A program made the translations under genes and the position numbers. Shown here in pieces: positions 25,055 through 33,588 of a DNA stretch of 64,000 bases. The stretch is from Cellulomonas sp. PhB150 (lineage in GTDB: Bacteria > Actinomycetota > Actinomycetes > Actinomycetales > Cellulomonadaceae): contig NZ_RKHX01000001.1 of assembly GCF_003755175.1 (NCBI RefSeq), forward strand, positions 1,054,001 to 1,118,000. The letters are read 5' to 3'. Position 1 is the first letter of the stretch. The number at the start of each line of letters is the position of its first letter. The notes beneath the pieces are model-generated. The model made no database searches and was not told the origin of the DNA. It saw only the letters and a program-made list of their open reading frames with translations.

Positions 25055-28048
25055 TTACTGACCCAGCTGGGCCTCCGCGTCGAGGGCGTCCTGGATGGCC
25101 GCGTCCAGGCGGTCCTGCGCCTGGCCGTAGGCCGTGAAGTCGCCGTCGGCCAGGGCCTTCTGCCCGTCGAGCACGGCCTGGTTGGCGGCCGTGAGGGCCT
25201 TCTCCAGGTCGGCCCGCGCGGTCTGCGGCGTGGTGGTCGACGTCGGGTTCGGCGTCGGCGCGGTCGTCGCACCGGGCGTCGGGGTGGGCGACGGCGTGGC
25301 ACCGGGGTCCGGCGTCGGCACCGGGGTGCCGGGCGACGTGCCCTTGTCCCCCGCGTCCGCGCCCGAGTCGCCGCCGAACACGTCGTCGAGGGCCTCGTCG
25401 AGGGTGGCCGCGAAGCCGACCTTCTCGCCGAAGCCGACGATCACGCGCTGCAGCAGCGGGTAGGACGTCCCCGCACCCGCGGCCTGGACGTAGACGGGCT
25501 GCACGTAGAGCAGACCGCCGCCGACCGGGAGCGTGAGCAGGTTGCCCTTGACCACGCTCGAGCCGCCGCGCGCCAGGATGTTGAGCTCGTTGGCGACGTC
25601 CGGGTTGGTGCTGAAGATGTTGCTCATCTGCCCGGGTCCGGGGATCGTCGTCTCGCTCGGCAGCTCGAGCAGCCTGAGCTTGCCGTAGTCCGCCGATGGC
25701 TTGCCGGCCACGTCGCCCGCCTCGGCGTCGACCGCCAGGTAGCCCGTGAGCACGTTGCGAGCGCCCTCACCGGCCGGGATGAAGGTCGACATGAGCGAGA
25801 ACTTCGCCGCGTCCTGGTCGGGCATCTTCATCGTCAGGTAGTACGGCGGCTGCGGGATGCCGGCGTGGTTCGGGTCGTCCGGCGTGGCCCAGAAGTCCGT
25901 GCCCGAGAAGAACTGCGCGGGGTTGGTCACGTGGTAGCGGCCGAGCAGCGTGCGCTGCACCTTGAACAGGTCCTCGGGGTAGCGGATGTGGCTCATCAGG
26001 TCGCCGTCGATCTTCGAGACGGGCTCGAGCGACGTCGGGAAGACCTTCGACCAGGCCTTGAGCACCGGGTCCTGCGCGTCCCAGGCGTACAGCGTGACCT
26101 TGCCCGAGTAGGCGTCGACCGTGGCCTTGACCGAGTTGCGGATGTAGTTGACCGTCTTGGGCTGCAGCGCCTGGATCGTGTTCGTCGTCTCCGTGAGGGA
26201 GTCGACGGTCGCGTTCTCCAGCGAGCGCGACGCCGCGTACGGGTACTGGTCGCTCGTGGTGTAGCCGTCGATGATCCAGACGACCTTGCCGTTGACGACC
26301 GCCGGGTAGGTCCGGCCGTCGAGCGTCAGGTACGGCGCGACCTTCTGGACCCGCTCGCGCGGGTCGCGGTCGTAGAGCACCTGCGAGTCCGCCGTCACGC
26401 GGTCGGAGAACAGGATCTGCTCGGACCCGAACTTGATCGCGTAGAGCAGCTTGTTGATCGGGTTGCCGATGCTGGGCCCGGCCGAGACCGTCTGCGTCGG
26501 GAACGTGGTGTTCACCGAGCCCGTGGTGCCGGACGACGGGTAGTCGAGCTCCCAGGGCTCACGGCCCTCGGGTGCGCCGACGATCGAGTACGTGGGAGAC
26601 GTCGGCCCGAAGTAGATGCGGGGCTCGTACTCGCCCAGGTCGCCGCTCGAGGGGATGCCACCCTCCCAGAACAGCGGCGCACCGCCCGTCGCGGTCGTGT
26701 TGCCGTAGGCGGCCACCACACCGAAGCCGTGCGTGTAGACGGTCGTGTCGTTGGTCCAGTTGCGCTGCTGCGCACCCAGGCCCGCCAGGTTGAGGTCGCG
26801 GACCGCGATGACGGTGTCGCGGTTCTCGCCGTCGATCGTGTAGCGGTCCACCGACAGCGAGTCGGGGAACTGGTAGAAGTTGCGCACCGCCTGCAGCTGC
26901 TTGAACGACGGGCTGACGATCTGCGGGTCGAGCAGGCGGATCGACGCCGTGGTGTCGGCGTCCTCGCGCAGCGCGCCCTGCTCGGCCGTGACCTTCGCGT
27001 CGTAGTCGCTGGTGTCGACCTCGTTGAGGCCGTACGCGTCCTTGGTCGCCTCGATGTTGCGCTCGATGTACTCCGCCTCGGCGTCCTGCTGGTTCGGCTG
27101 CACCTGGAAGCGCTGCACGACCGCGGGGTAGATGCCACCGACGGCGATCGCGGCGATGACCATGAGTCCGACGCCGATCAGCGGCAGGCGCCAGTTCCCG
27201 CGGATGGCGGTGACGATGAACGTGATCGCGACGAAGATCGCGATGCCCGCCAGGATCGCCTTGGACGGGATGACCGCGTGCACGTCGGTGTACGCGGCGC
27301 CCTCGAACTTCTCGCGCGTCTTGGTCAGGATCGAGTAGCGGTCCAGCCAGTAGTTCGCGGCGATGAGCAGCATCAGCACGGCGCCGACGACCGACAGGTG
27401 CACGCGCGCGGCCTTCGTCGTGCGCGGCGTGTCCGTGCGGGGACCGCCGATGCGCAGCCCGCCGTACAGGTACTGCGTGGCCAGCCCGGCGATGCCTGCG
27501 AGGACGGTGACCGCGAGCAGGAACGAGACGATGAACCGCAGGCCGGGCAGCGTGAAGAGGTAGAAGCCCAGGTCGATGCCGTACTGCGGGTCGGACGTGC
27601 CGACCCTGCCGCCGTGCATCCAGAGCTGGATCGTGGCCCACTGCTGCGACGCGGCGCCGCCGGCGAAGAGCCCGACGACGACCGGGGCGACGATCAGGAC
27701 CAGGCGACGCAGCGGCTCGACGGCCTCGCGGTACTGGTCGAGGTTCGCCTGCTCCTGCGTGCTGGGCGCGTACACGGGCCGCGAGCGGTAGCCGTAGGAC
27801 AGGCTCCACCACACCGCGCCGCCCATGACCAGGAAGCCCGCGAGGAACAGCAGCGCGCGCGTCCCCCACTCGGTCCGGATGACCTCGACGAAGCCGAGCT
27901 GCTGGTACCACAGCACCTCGGTCCACACCTGGGCGAGGATCAGCACGATCACGACGATCACGCCGAGGACGATCAGGGTCGGGATCAATGGCCCGCGGCG
28001 CCTGCGAGGGCCGGCGGGGCGAGGACGGGACGAGCTGGCGAAGGTCAC
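25055..28048 (-). CDS. UPF0182 (COG1615) family membrane protein
   Basis: 997 residues. Seven hydrophobic segments fill the first ~330 residues (first: LIPTLIVLGVIVVIVLILAQ), followed by a large extracytoplasmic domain and a Pro/Thr/Gly-rich linker near residue 900. This layout and the WYQQLGFVEVIRTEW segment are typical of UPF0182, found widely in actinobacteria with unknown function. The GTG at 28048 is chosen because the frame upstream lacks family similarity. It diverges from the PPA1309-family gene. Confidence 0.92.
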   Translation of the reverse strand: MTFASSSRPRPAGPRRRRGPLIPTLIVLGVIVVIVLILAQVWTEVLWYQQLGFVEVIRTEWGTRALLFLAGFLVMGGAVWWSLSYGYRSRPVYAPSTQEQANLDQYREAVEPLRRLVLIVAPVVVGLFAGGAASQQWATIQLWMHGGRVGTSDPQYGIDLGFYLFTLPGLRFIVSFLLAVTVLAGIAGLATQYLYGGLRIGGPRTDTPRTTKAARVHLSVVGAVLMLLIAANYWLDRYSILTKTREKFEGAAYTDVHAVIPSKAILAGIAIFVAITFIVTAIRGNWRLPLIGVGLMVIAAIAVGGIYPAVVQRFQVQPNQQDAEAEYIERNIEATKDAYGLNEVDTSDYDAKVTAEQGALREDADTTASIRLLDPQIVSPSFKQLQAVRNFYQFPDSLSVDRYTIDGENRDTVIAVRDLNLAGLGAQQRNWTNDTTVYTHGFGVVAAYGNTTATGGAPLFWEGGIPSSGDLGEYEPRIYFGPTSPTYSIVGAPEGREPWELDYPSSGTTGSVNTTFPTQTVSAGPSIGNPINKLLYAIKFGSEQILFSDRVTADSQVLYDRDPRERVQKVAPYLTLDGRTYPAVVNGKVVWIIDGYTTSDQYPYAASRSLENATVDSLTETTNTIQALQPKTVNYIRNSVKATVDAYSGKVTLYAWDAQDPVLKAWSKVFPTSLEPVSKIDGDLMSHIRYPEDLFKVQRTLLGRYHVTNPAQFFSGTDFWATPDDPNHAGIPQPPYYLTMKMPDQDAAKFSLMSTFIPAGEGARNVLTGYLAVDAEAGDVAGKPSADYGKLRLLELPSETTIPGPGQMSNIFSTNPDVANELNILARGGSSVVKGNLLTLPVGGGLLYVQPVYVQAAGAGTSYPLLQRVIVGFGEKVGFAATLDEALDDVFGGDSGADAGDKGTSPGTPVPTPDPGATPSPTPTPGATTAPTPNPTSTTTPQTARADLEKALTAANQAVLDGQKALADGDFTAYGQAQDRLDAAIQDALDAEAQLGQ

Positions 28049-28155
28049 GGAACTCCCAACGGGTCGGTCTGAGCACAGGTTCCCACAAGGTTGGTGCGGA
28101 AGCGCCCTCCGTCCCCGCGATGACCAGCGCACGGACCGGGTGCGACCATGTGGGG

Positions 28156-28719
28156 GTGACCGACGCCGTGCCCACCACGCCCCTGCACCCCGCCACCACC
28201 GACCTCGCCGCCGCCGTGCGGGAGGTCGAGCACCACGTCGCCGCGGCCGGCTGGGACGCGCCGGTGCGGGTGTTCGCCCTCGTCCGGACCCAGGCTGCTC
28301 TCGCCACCGAGCCCGGGCTGGCCGACCAGCTGGCCGACGAGGTCCTCGCGGCCGCGCAGGCGGCGCCGTGGCACCTGACCTCGATCGAGCAGGAGGGGCT
28401 GCCGGCCGCGCCCGACCTCGAGTCGCTGCTCGCCGAGCTGTCCTGGCCGGACGCGGTGGACGGCGTGGCCGTCACGGTCGAGCGCGTGGTGCTACCGCCC
28501 GAGGCCGAGGCCCAGATGCCGCAGGGCAAGGCGGCCGCGCTGGCCTACCTGCTCGCGCACCCGGAGCGCCAGGACGTGCGCCTCGCGGTCGGCGTGCTGC
28601 GCGACGGGCCCTCGTGGTGCGCGGTGCGGACGCGCGCGAACGACGCCGACGACCAGGTGGGCCAGGGACCCGACCTGGTGCCGGGGCTCGTCGCCGCGCT
28701 GCGCTCGACGCTGGACTGA
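28156..28719 (+). CDS. PPA1309-family protein
   Basis: 187 residues, soluble. It matches a small actinobacterial family usually found between UPF0182 and PDZ-protease genes, as here. Recognisable parts are HVAAAGWDAPVRVFALVRT and the Arg/Asp-rich end (CAVRTRANDADDQVGQGPDLVPGLV). The function is unknown. GTG 28156 lies 6 nt after GACCAT (28144-28149). Confidence 0.85.
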   Translation: MTDAVPTTPLHPATTDLAAAVREVEHHVAAAGWDAPVRVFALVRTQAALATEPGLADQLADEVLAAAQAAPWHLTSIEQEGLPAAPDLESLLAELSWPDAVDGVAVTVERVVLPPEAEAQMPQGKAAALAYLLAHPERQDVRLAVGVLRDGPSWCAVRTRANDADDQVGQGPDLVPGLVAALRSTLD

Positions 28720-28735
28720 GCTCGTCCTCGGCGGC

Positions 28736-29890
28736 TCAGCCGGCCGAGCAGGTCGCCAGCGTCGACCCCTTGCCCGCGCCGATCGCGGTCATCGCCTCGC
28801 GCGCCTCGTGCAGGGTCGCGATGCGCGCGACGTGCAGCCCGTCGGGGATGTGCCCGACGACCTCGTCGCAGTTGCTGGCCGGTGCGAGGAACCAGGTCGC
28901 GCCGTCTCGTCGGGCGCCCTCGAGCTTCTGCCGGATCCCGCCGATGGCGCCGACCTCGCCGCTGACGTCCATCGTGCCGGTGCCCGCGATGACGACGCCG
29001 TCGGCCTCGTCCTCCTTGGTCATCTTGTCGATGATCCCGAGCGCGAACATCGTGCCCGCGCTGGGGCCGCCGATGCCGTCGATGCTGATGGTGATGTCCA
29101 CGGGCATGTCGAACGTCGGGTCGATGTAGACGCCGATCATCGCGCTGCCGTCGTCCTTGGTGCCCGTGACGATCTGCAGGTCCTTCTCGGCGTTGTTGCG
29201 GCGGACGGTCAGCGTGATCGTGTCCCCGGCCTCGACCTCGCCGAGGCCGTCGAGCAGCGACTGGTAGTCCGGCAGCTCCGTGCCGTCCAGCGCGAGGATG
29301 ATGTCGCCCTTCTCCACGACGCCCGCGGCGTTGGAGCCCTCGACCGTCCCGGCCACCGTCAGCGTCGCGGGGACCTCGTAGCCGAGCTCGGTCAGGGCCG
29401 CGACGCTCGCGTTCTCCTGCGAGGAGACCATCTGCTGGGTGTTCTCGCTGTCGATCTGCTCGCGCGTCTCCTCCTGCGGGAAGAGCACCTCACGCGGCTG
29501 GACCACGGACCACGGCGAGGCCCAGCCCTGCAGCACGCGCAGCGGGGTCGACGGGTAGCCCGGGCCGCCGGTCGCCGAGACCGTGGTCAGGTGCAGCTCG
29601 CCCGTCGACGGGTAGGTCTTCGCACCCGAGATGGAGATGAGCGGCTTGCCGTTGTCCTTCCCGAGCACGTCCCGCGTCGGACCCGGCGAGCTCACCGCGT
29701 AGGCGGTCGGGACGACGAGGAGCACGGCGAACAGGATCGCGCTGAGCAGCATGCTCACGGTCAGCGTCACGGCACGGGCGCTCGTCGGCGCGCTCGCGTA
29801 CGGCGGCTCGTCGAACGGGTCGGGCTGCGCCGCGCCGGGCTGCTGCGGGGCGTCGTCGGGCAAGGGCTGGTCAGGCACGGGCCCGATCAT
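28736..29890 (-). CDS. PDZ domain-containing Lon-like serine protease (YlbL/Rv3194c type)
   Basis: 384 residues. One membrane anchor (~40-65) is followed by a PDZ domain (~160-240, NAAGVVEKGDIILALDG) and a Lon-type protease domain with the Ser-Lys dyad: Ser in IGGPSAGTMFALG and Lys in GGIRQKLEGARRDG. It is expected to cleave proteins outside the membrane. It is convergent with the PPA1309-family gene. Confidence 0.92.
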   Translation of the reverse strand: MIGPVPDQPLPDDAPQQPGAAQPDPFDEPPYASAPTSARAVTLTVSMLLSAILFAVLLVVPTAYAVSSPGPTRDVLGKDNGKPLISISGAKTYPSTGELHLTTVSATGGPGYPSTPLRVLQGWASPWSVVQPREVLFPQEETREQIDSENTQQMVSSQENASVAALTELGYEVPATLTVAGTVEGSNAAGVVEKGDIILALDGTELPDYQSLLDGLGEVEAGDTITLTVRRNNAEKDLQIVTGTKDDGSAMIGVYIDPTFDMPVDITISIDGIGGPSAGTMFALGIIDKMTKEDEADGVVIAGTGTMDVSGEVGAIGGIRQKLEGARRDGATWFLAPASNCDEVVGHIPDGLHVARIATLHEAREAMTAIGAGKGSTLATCSAG

Positions 29891-29899
29891 GCCCCACGC

Positions 29900-30958
29900 T
29901 CATGTGCGCCGCCGTCCACGCGCCTGACGCCACACGGCCGCGGTGCCGATCAGGGCGACCGCAGCCCCGGCGGCGCCGAGTGCGGCCGCGTCTCGCGCGC
30001 CCACCCGCCGGCCCGCGACGCCCAGCCGGCCCTGCACGCCCTCGAGCAGCACGTCGAGGCACGCGGCGCTGGACCACCGCGCCTCCCAGCCCGCCGAGAC
30101 GAGCCCGTCGGACGCGACCGTCCAGGGGTAGACGACGTAGGCGAGCTCCGACGCCGGCGCGGGCAGCACGCCGACGCGGTGCAGCCGCTCGGCCGTGCCG
30201 AAGGCCGTGGTCGCGGCGAGCTCGATGCGGCGCATGCCCGACGCGGCCTCGACCTGCGCGGGCGTCAGCACGTCGGGCGCGCCGACGGTCAACGGACCGG
30301 TCAGCCCGTGGTCGACCGCGAACCTCGCCGCCGCGGCCACGTCGTCGACGTGCACGAACTGCCAGGTCCGGACCGCGCCCCGGACCGTCAGCAGGCGCGG
30401 GGCCTCGAAGTGCCGGGTGACGAACGTGTCGATGCCCGGGCCGACGAGTGCCGCGGGGCGCAGCACCGTGAGCAGCGGGGTGCGGCGCCGGGACGCCCGC
30501 GCGACGACGGCCTCGACGCCGAGCAGGCCGCCGACGAGACCTCCGCGGTCCGCCTCGTCGGGATGGTGCAGGTCGTCGCCGTCGTGGATGACCGGGCGGT
30601 CGAGCCACGCGCCGTGCACGACCGCGGAGGTCACCACGACGACGTGCGCGACGCCGGCGTCCCGGGCGGCCGACAGGGTCCGCTGCGCCTGCGCGATCGT
30701 GGCGGCGACCTCGTCGGCCGGTCCGCGGGCGACGAGCGTGGCGAGGTCACCGGGGTGCGCGACGAGGACGAGGACGCGGGCACCCGCGAGCGCCGTGGCC
30801 GGCTCGCGCTCGGGCAGGGCGTCGAGCGTGCGCACCGGGCCGTCCCAGGCGGTGGTCAGGGCGGCCGCGAGCGCACCGGGTCCGACGACGACCACGTCGC
30901 CGCCGCTCTGCGCGCCGCCCGCACGCCGACTGCGCCCTGAGCGAACCTGTGAGATCAC
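29900..30958 (-). CDS. NAD(P)-dependent epimerase/dehydratase-like protein (atypical SDR)
   Basis: 352 residues. A Rossmann start (DVVVVGPGALAAAL) and SDR-like VVVVTSAVVHGAW, TVLRPAALVGPG and WQFVHVDDVAAAARFAV segments identify an extended/atypical SDR. The glycine motif is GPGALA rather than GxxGxxG and the YxxxK is not obvious, so catalysis is uncertain. A C-terminal hydrophobic helix with an Arg-rich end may tether it to the membrane. It ends 9 nt from the protease gene start, in the same direction, so it may lead that operon. Confidence 0.8.
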   Translation of the reverse strand: MISQVRSGRSRRAGGAQSGGDVVVVGPGALAAALTTAWDGPVRTLDALPEREPATALAGARVLVLVAHPGDLATLVARGPADEVAATIAQAQRTLSAARDAGVAHVVVVTSAVVHGAWLDRPVIHDGDDLHHPDEADRGGLVGGLLGVEAVVARASRRRTPLLTVLRPAALVGPGIDTFVTRHFEAPRLLTVRGAVRTWQFVHVDDVAAAARFAVDHGLTGPLTVGAPDVLTPAQVEAASGMRRIELAATTAFGTAERLHRVGVLPAPASELAYVVYPWTVASDGLVSAGWEARWSSAACLDVLLEGVQGRLGVAGRRVGARDAAALGAAGAAVALIGTAAVWRQARGRRRT

Positions 30959-31026
30959 CGTCCCCCGTTCCCCGGCCACGTGGTTACCGTGGACGCAGCC
31001 GGCCCCCATCGTCGCAGGAGGTCCCC

Positions 31027-32424
31027 GTGAGTTCCGAACACCCCGCCGTCCCCGGCCCCGACGGCTCGGGCGAGCCGTGGGAGCAGATGTTGCGCGCCAT
31101 GCTCGGCCCCGGCGCCGACGACGCCATCCGCGAGCTGCGCGAGCGCGGCATCGACCCGGCCGCCATGTCCGGGCTGCCGACCGACCCCGCCGCCCTGCAG
31201 CAGGCGTTCACGCAGATGCAGAGCATGCTCGCGGCCTCGGGCGACGAGCCCGTGAACTGGCAGATGGCGCACGACCTCGCGCGCCAGCAGGCGTCCGCCG
31301 AGGGCGACCCGTCGCTCACGCCGGCCCAGACCCGGCAGGTGCTCGACGCCCTGACGCTGGCCGAGCTGTGGCTCGACGCGGCGACCGAGCTCCCGCCCTC
31401 GTCCGGCACGGCACGCGCGTGGAGCCGCGCCGAGTGGGTCGAGGCGACGCTGCCCACGTGGCGCACGCTCACCGAGCCCGTGGCCAGCTCGCTGTCCCAC
31501 GCGCTGGTCGGCACGCTCGGCGACGCGATGGGCGAGGGGTTCGGCTCCGACCTCGAGGGCGAGCTGCCCGGCGGCATCGACGCGACGCAGCTGCTCCGCC
31601 GGCTCGGCTCGGCGGTCTTCGGCCTCCAGGTCGGCCAGGCCGCGGGCACGCTCGCGCGCGACGTGTTCGGCACGACCGACATCGGCCTGCCCCTGCTGGC
31701 CAGCCCGACGCCCGCGCTCGTCGCGAGCAACGTGGACGCGTTCGCGGCCGGGCTCGACGCGCCGGTCGACGAGGTCCGCCTCTTCCTGGCGCTGCGCGAG
31801 GCGGCCGCGACCCGGCTGTTCACGCACGTGCCGTGGCTGCGCGCCCACCTGCTCGCGACTGTCGAGGCCTACGCGCGCGGCATCACGATCGACGCGGACC
31901 AGCTCGAGGAGGCCGTGCGCTCGATCGACCCGACCGACGCCGCGGCACTCCAGCAGGCGCTGTCGGGCGGGGTGTTCGCACCGCACACCACGCCGCAGCA
32001 GAAGGCCGCGCTCGAGCGGCTCGAGACCGCGCTCGCGCTGGTCGAGGGCTGGGTCGACGAGGTCGCCTCGGCTGCCGCGATGCCGCACCTGCCCCACACC
32101 GTCGCGCTGCGCGAGATGATCCGTCGGCGGCGTGCCGCGGGCGGCCCGGCCGAGCAGACGTTCGCCAACCTCGTCGGCCTCGAGCTGCGGCCCCGCCGGC
32201 TGCGTGATGCGGCGGCCCTGTGGTCGCAGATCGCGCGCGACAACGGGACGCAGGCGCGGGACGCCGTGTGGGACCACCCGGACCTGCTGCCGACCGCCGA
32301 GGACCTCGACGACCCGGCGGGCTACTCGACCCGGCGGGCCGCCGCGGTCGACGAGGCGGCCGAGGTCGACCGGGCCCTGGCAGAGATCCTGGGCGAGGAC
32401 CCGCAGGCACCGTCGGGCGCGTAG
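31027..32424 (+). CDS. DUF2342/zinc-dependent metalloprotease-family protein (Rv3195-like)
   Basis: 465 residues, soluble and helical. Family hallmarks are FGLQVGQAAGTLARDVFG, DIGLPLL and LREAAATRLFTHVPWLRAHL. The family is annotated as zinc-dependent metalloprotease or F420-associated hydrolase, but no HExxH is visible here and the helix reads REAAATRLF. A strong ribosome binding site (AGGAGG, 6 nt) fixes the GTG at 31027. It diverges from the SDR gene; TACCGT (30985-30990) is a likely -10. Confidence 0.85.
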   Translation: MSSEHPAVPGPDGSGEPWEQMLRAMLGPGADDAIRELRERGIDPAAMSGLPTDPAALQQAFTQMQSMLAASGDEPVNWQMAHDLARQQASAEGDPSLTPAQTRQVLDALTLAELWLDAATELPPSSGTARAWSRAEWVEATLPTWRTLTEPVASSLSHALVGTLGDAMGEGFGSDLEGELPGGIDATQLLRRLGSAVFGLQVGQAAGTLARDVFGTTDIGLPLLASPTPALVASNVDAFAAGLDAPVDEVRLFLALREAAATRLFTHVPWLRAHLLATVEAYARGITIDADQLEEAVRSIDPTDAAALQQALSGGVFAPHTTPQQKAALERLETALALVEGWVDEVASAAAMPHLPHTVALREMIRRRRAAGGPAEQTFANLVGLELRPRRLRDAAALWSQIARDNGTQARDAVWDHPDLLPTAEDLDDPAGYSTRRAAAVDEAAEVDRALAEILGEDPQAPSGA

Positions 32425-32448
32425 CGGGCCGCCGTCGGCGCGGTGCGG

Positions 32449-33060
32449 CTACGCCGTGGGCGCCTCGTCGCGGACCACCCCGTCGAGCTCGTCGCCGTCG
32501 AGCTCGTCGACCTCAGCGGCCTCAGCGGCACTGCCGTCGGCGTCCTCGCCCCGCTCCGCCCGGAACGAGTAGCCCTCGAGGAACCCCTGCGCGCGCTGGG
32601 TGCGGGGGTAGGCGTCGAGCTCGGCCCAGAACTCCGGCCCGTGGCAGGCGTGCAGCAGGTGCGTCAGCTCGTGCAGCAGGACGTAGTCGATGACCCACCG
32701 CGGCATGCCGCGGACGCGGTCGGAGATCCGGATCGTGCCCTCGGACGGGGTGCAGGATCCCCAGCGGCGGCCCTGGTTGGTCGACCACCGCACGCTCGTC
32801 GGGACCGCACGGCTCGACAGGTAGCGCGCGGACAGCTCCCGGGCCCGGTCCGCGAGCTCCACGTCCGACGGCCGCCGCCGGCGCTCCTGGGTCGCCAGCC
32901 GGGTCACCATGCGGTGCACCCACTCCTTCTCCTGCGCGCGCGTGAACCGCGCCGGGATGGCGATGACCGTCCGCTCCCCCTCACGCCACGCGCTGACCGT
33001 CCGCACGCGCTTGCGCGACCTGCGGACCTCGACCAGCGCCGGGTCGTGAAGTGGCTGCAC
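32449..33060 (-). CDS. YgjP/DUF45-type metallopeptidase
   Basis: 203 residues. The zinc site HELTHLLHACHGPEFW (HExxH with a third His six residues on) and the preceding NQGRRWGSCTPSEGTIRIS segment define the YgjP-like (SprT-like) family. The C-terminal ~35 residues are acidic and low-complexity. GTG 33060 follows TAGCGT (33067-33072) by 6 nt. It is convergent with the DUF2342 gene. Confidence 0.92.
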   Translation of the reverse strand: MQPLHDPALVEVRRSRKRVRTVSAWREGERTVIAIPARFTRAQEKEWVHRMVTRLATQERRRRPSDVELADRARELSARYLSSRAVPTSVRWSTNQGRRWGSCTPSEGTIRISDRVRGMPRWVIDYVLLHELTHLLHACHGPEFWAELDAYPRTQRAQGFLEGYSFRAERGEDADGSAAEAAEVDELDGDELDGVVRDEAPTA

Positions 33061-33255
33061 ACCGGCACGCTAGCGCGCAGCGCCCATGCCTCACCCGATT
33101 GATGCACCGACATACCGGCGCGTCCCGCTCAGAGATCGGCCTCCGGGCGTCTGCGCGCGGCTAGGGTTGTTGGCGCTCGGCCTGGTCGAACGACCGGTCC
33201 GACCGCCGGCCGGCGGAATCCCGGTCCGGTTCACGACATCGAGGGAGGACCGGCG

Positions 33256-33414
33256 ATGGCCGAGACGTATGCAGGCGAGTTCTACTGCGTGAAGTGCAAG
33301 GAGAAGCGCGAGGCCGAGGGTGACGTCGTCGTCTCCGAGTCGGGGCGCAGGATGGCCAAGGCCGTCTGTCCGGTCTGCGGCACGAAGCTCAACCGCATCC
33401 TCGGCAAGGCCTGA
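33256..33414 (+). CDS. DUF5679 small zinc-ribbon protein
   Basis: 52 residues beginning MAETYAGEFYCVKCKEKREA and carrying a second CPVCG; CxxC...CxxC makes a zinc ribbon. It matches DUF5679, small actinobacterial proteins of unknown role. It has an excellent ribosome binding site (GGGAGG) and a -10 candidate TAGGGT (33162-33167), giving an ~85-nt leader. It ends at a strong hairpin. Confidence 0.9.
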   Translation: MAETYAGEFYCVKCKEKREAEGDVVVSESGRRMAKAVCPVCGTKLNRILGKA

Positions 33415-33429
33415 TCGCTCCGCACTTCC

Positions 33430-33467
33430 CGCGAGGGGCGCCGTCCACCCGGACGGCGCCCCTCGCG
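33430..33467 (+). terminator. Hairpin terminator after DUF5679
   Basis: A 17-bp perfect stem (33430-33446 with 33451-33467) and a 4-nt loop, 15 nt after the stop. No T tract. Confidence 0.7.
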
Positions 33468-33468
33468 C

Positions 33469-33530
33469 ATGTCCGGCGGCCCCCGCGCGGATGTCCGGCG
33501 GTCCTCGCGGATGTCCGGACGGCCCTGTGG
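33469..33530. repeat. Three direct repeats of ~20 bp
   Basis: ATGTCCGGCGGNCCNCGCGG-type units at 33469-33490 (22 nt), 33491-33510 and 33511-33530, followed by ACGAGGCCCG twice (33531-33550). They fill the gap before the ThiF-like gene. Confidence 0.7.
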
Positions 33531-33588
33531 ACGAGGCCCGACGAGGCCCGGCCGTCGGTGGCAGGGTGGGGCGGTCGAAGGGGGGCCG

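Noticed and set aside
33469..33530. A CRISPR array
   Set aside because: The units are directly adjacent without spacers, and no cas genes exist in the window.
33469..33588. An earlier start for the ThiF-like protein within the tandem repeats
   Set aside because: The ATG in the repeats lacks a ribosome binding site and adds 40 repetitive residues; ATG 33589 has a purine-rich site and fits the family.
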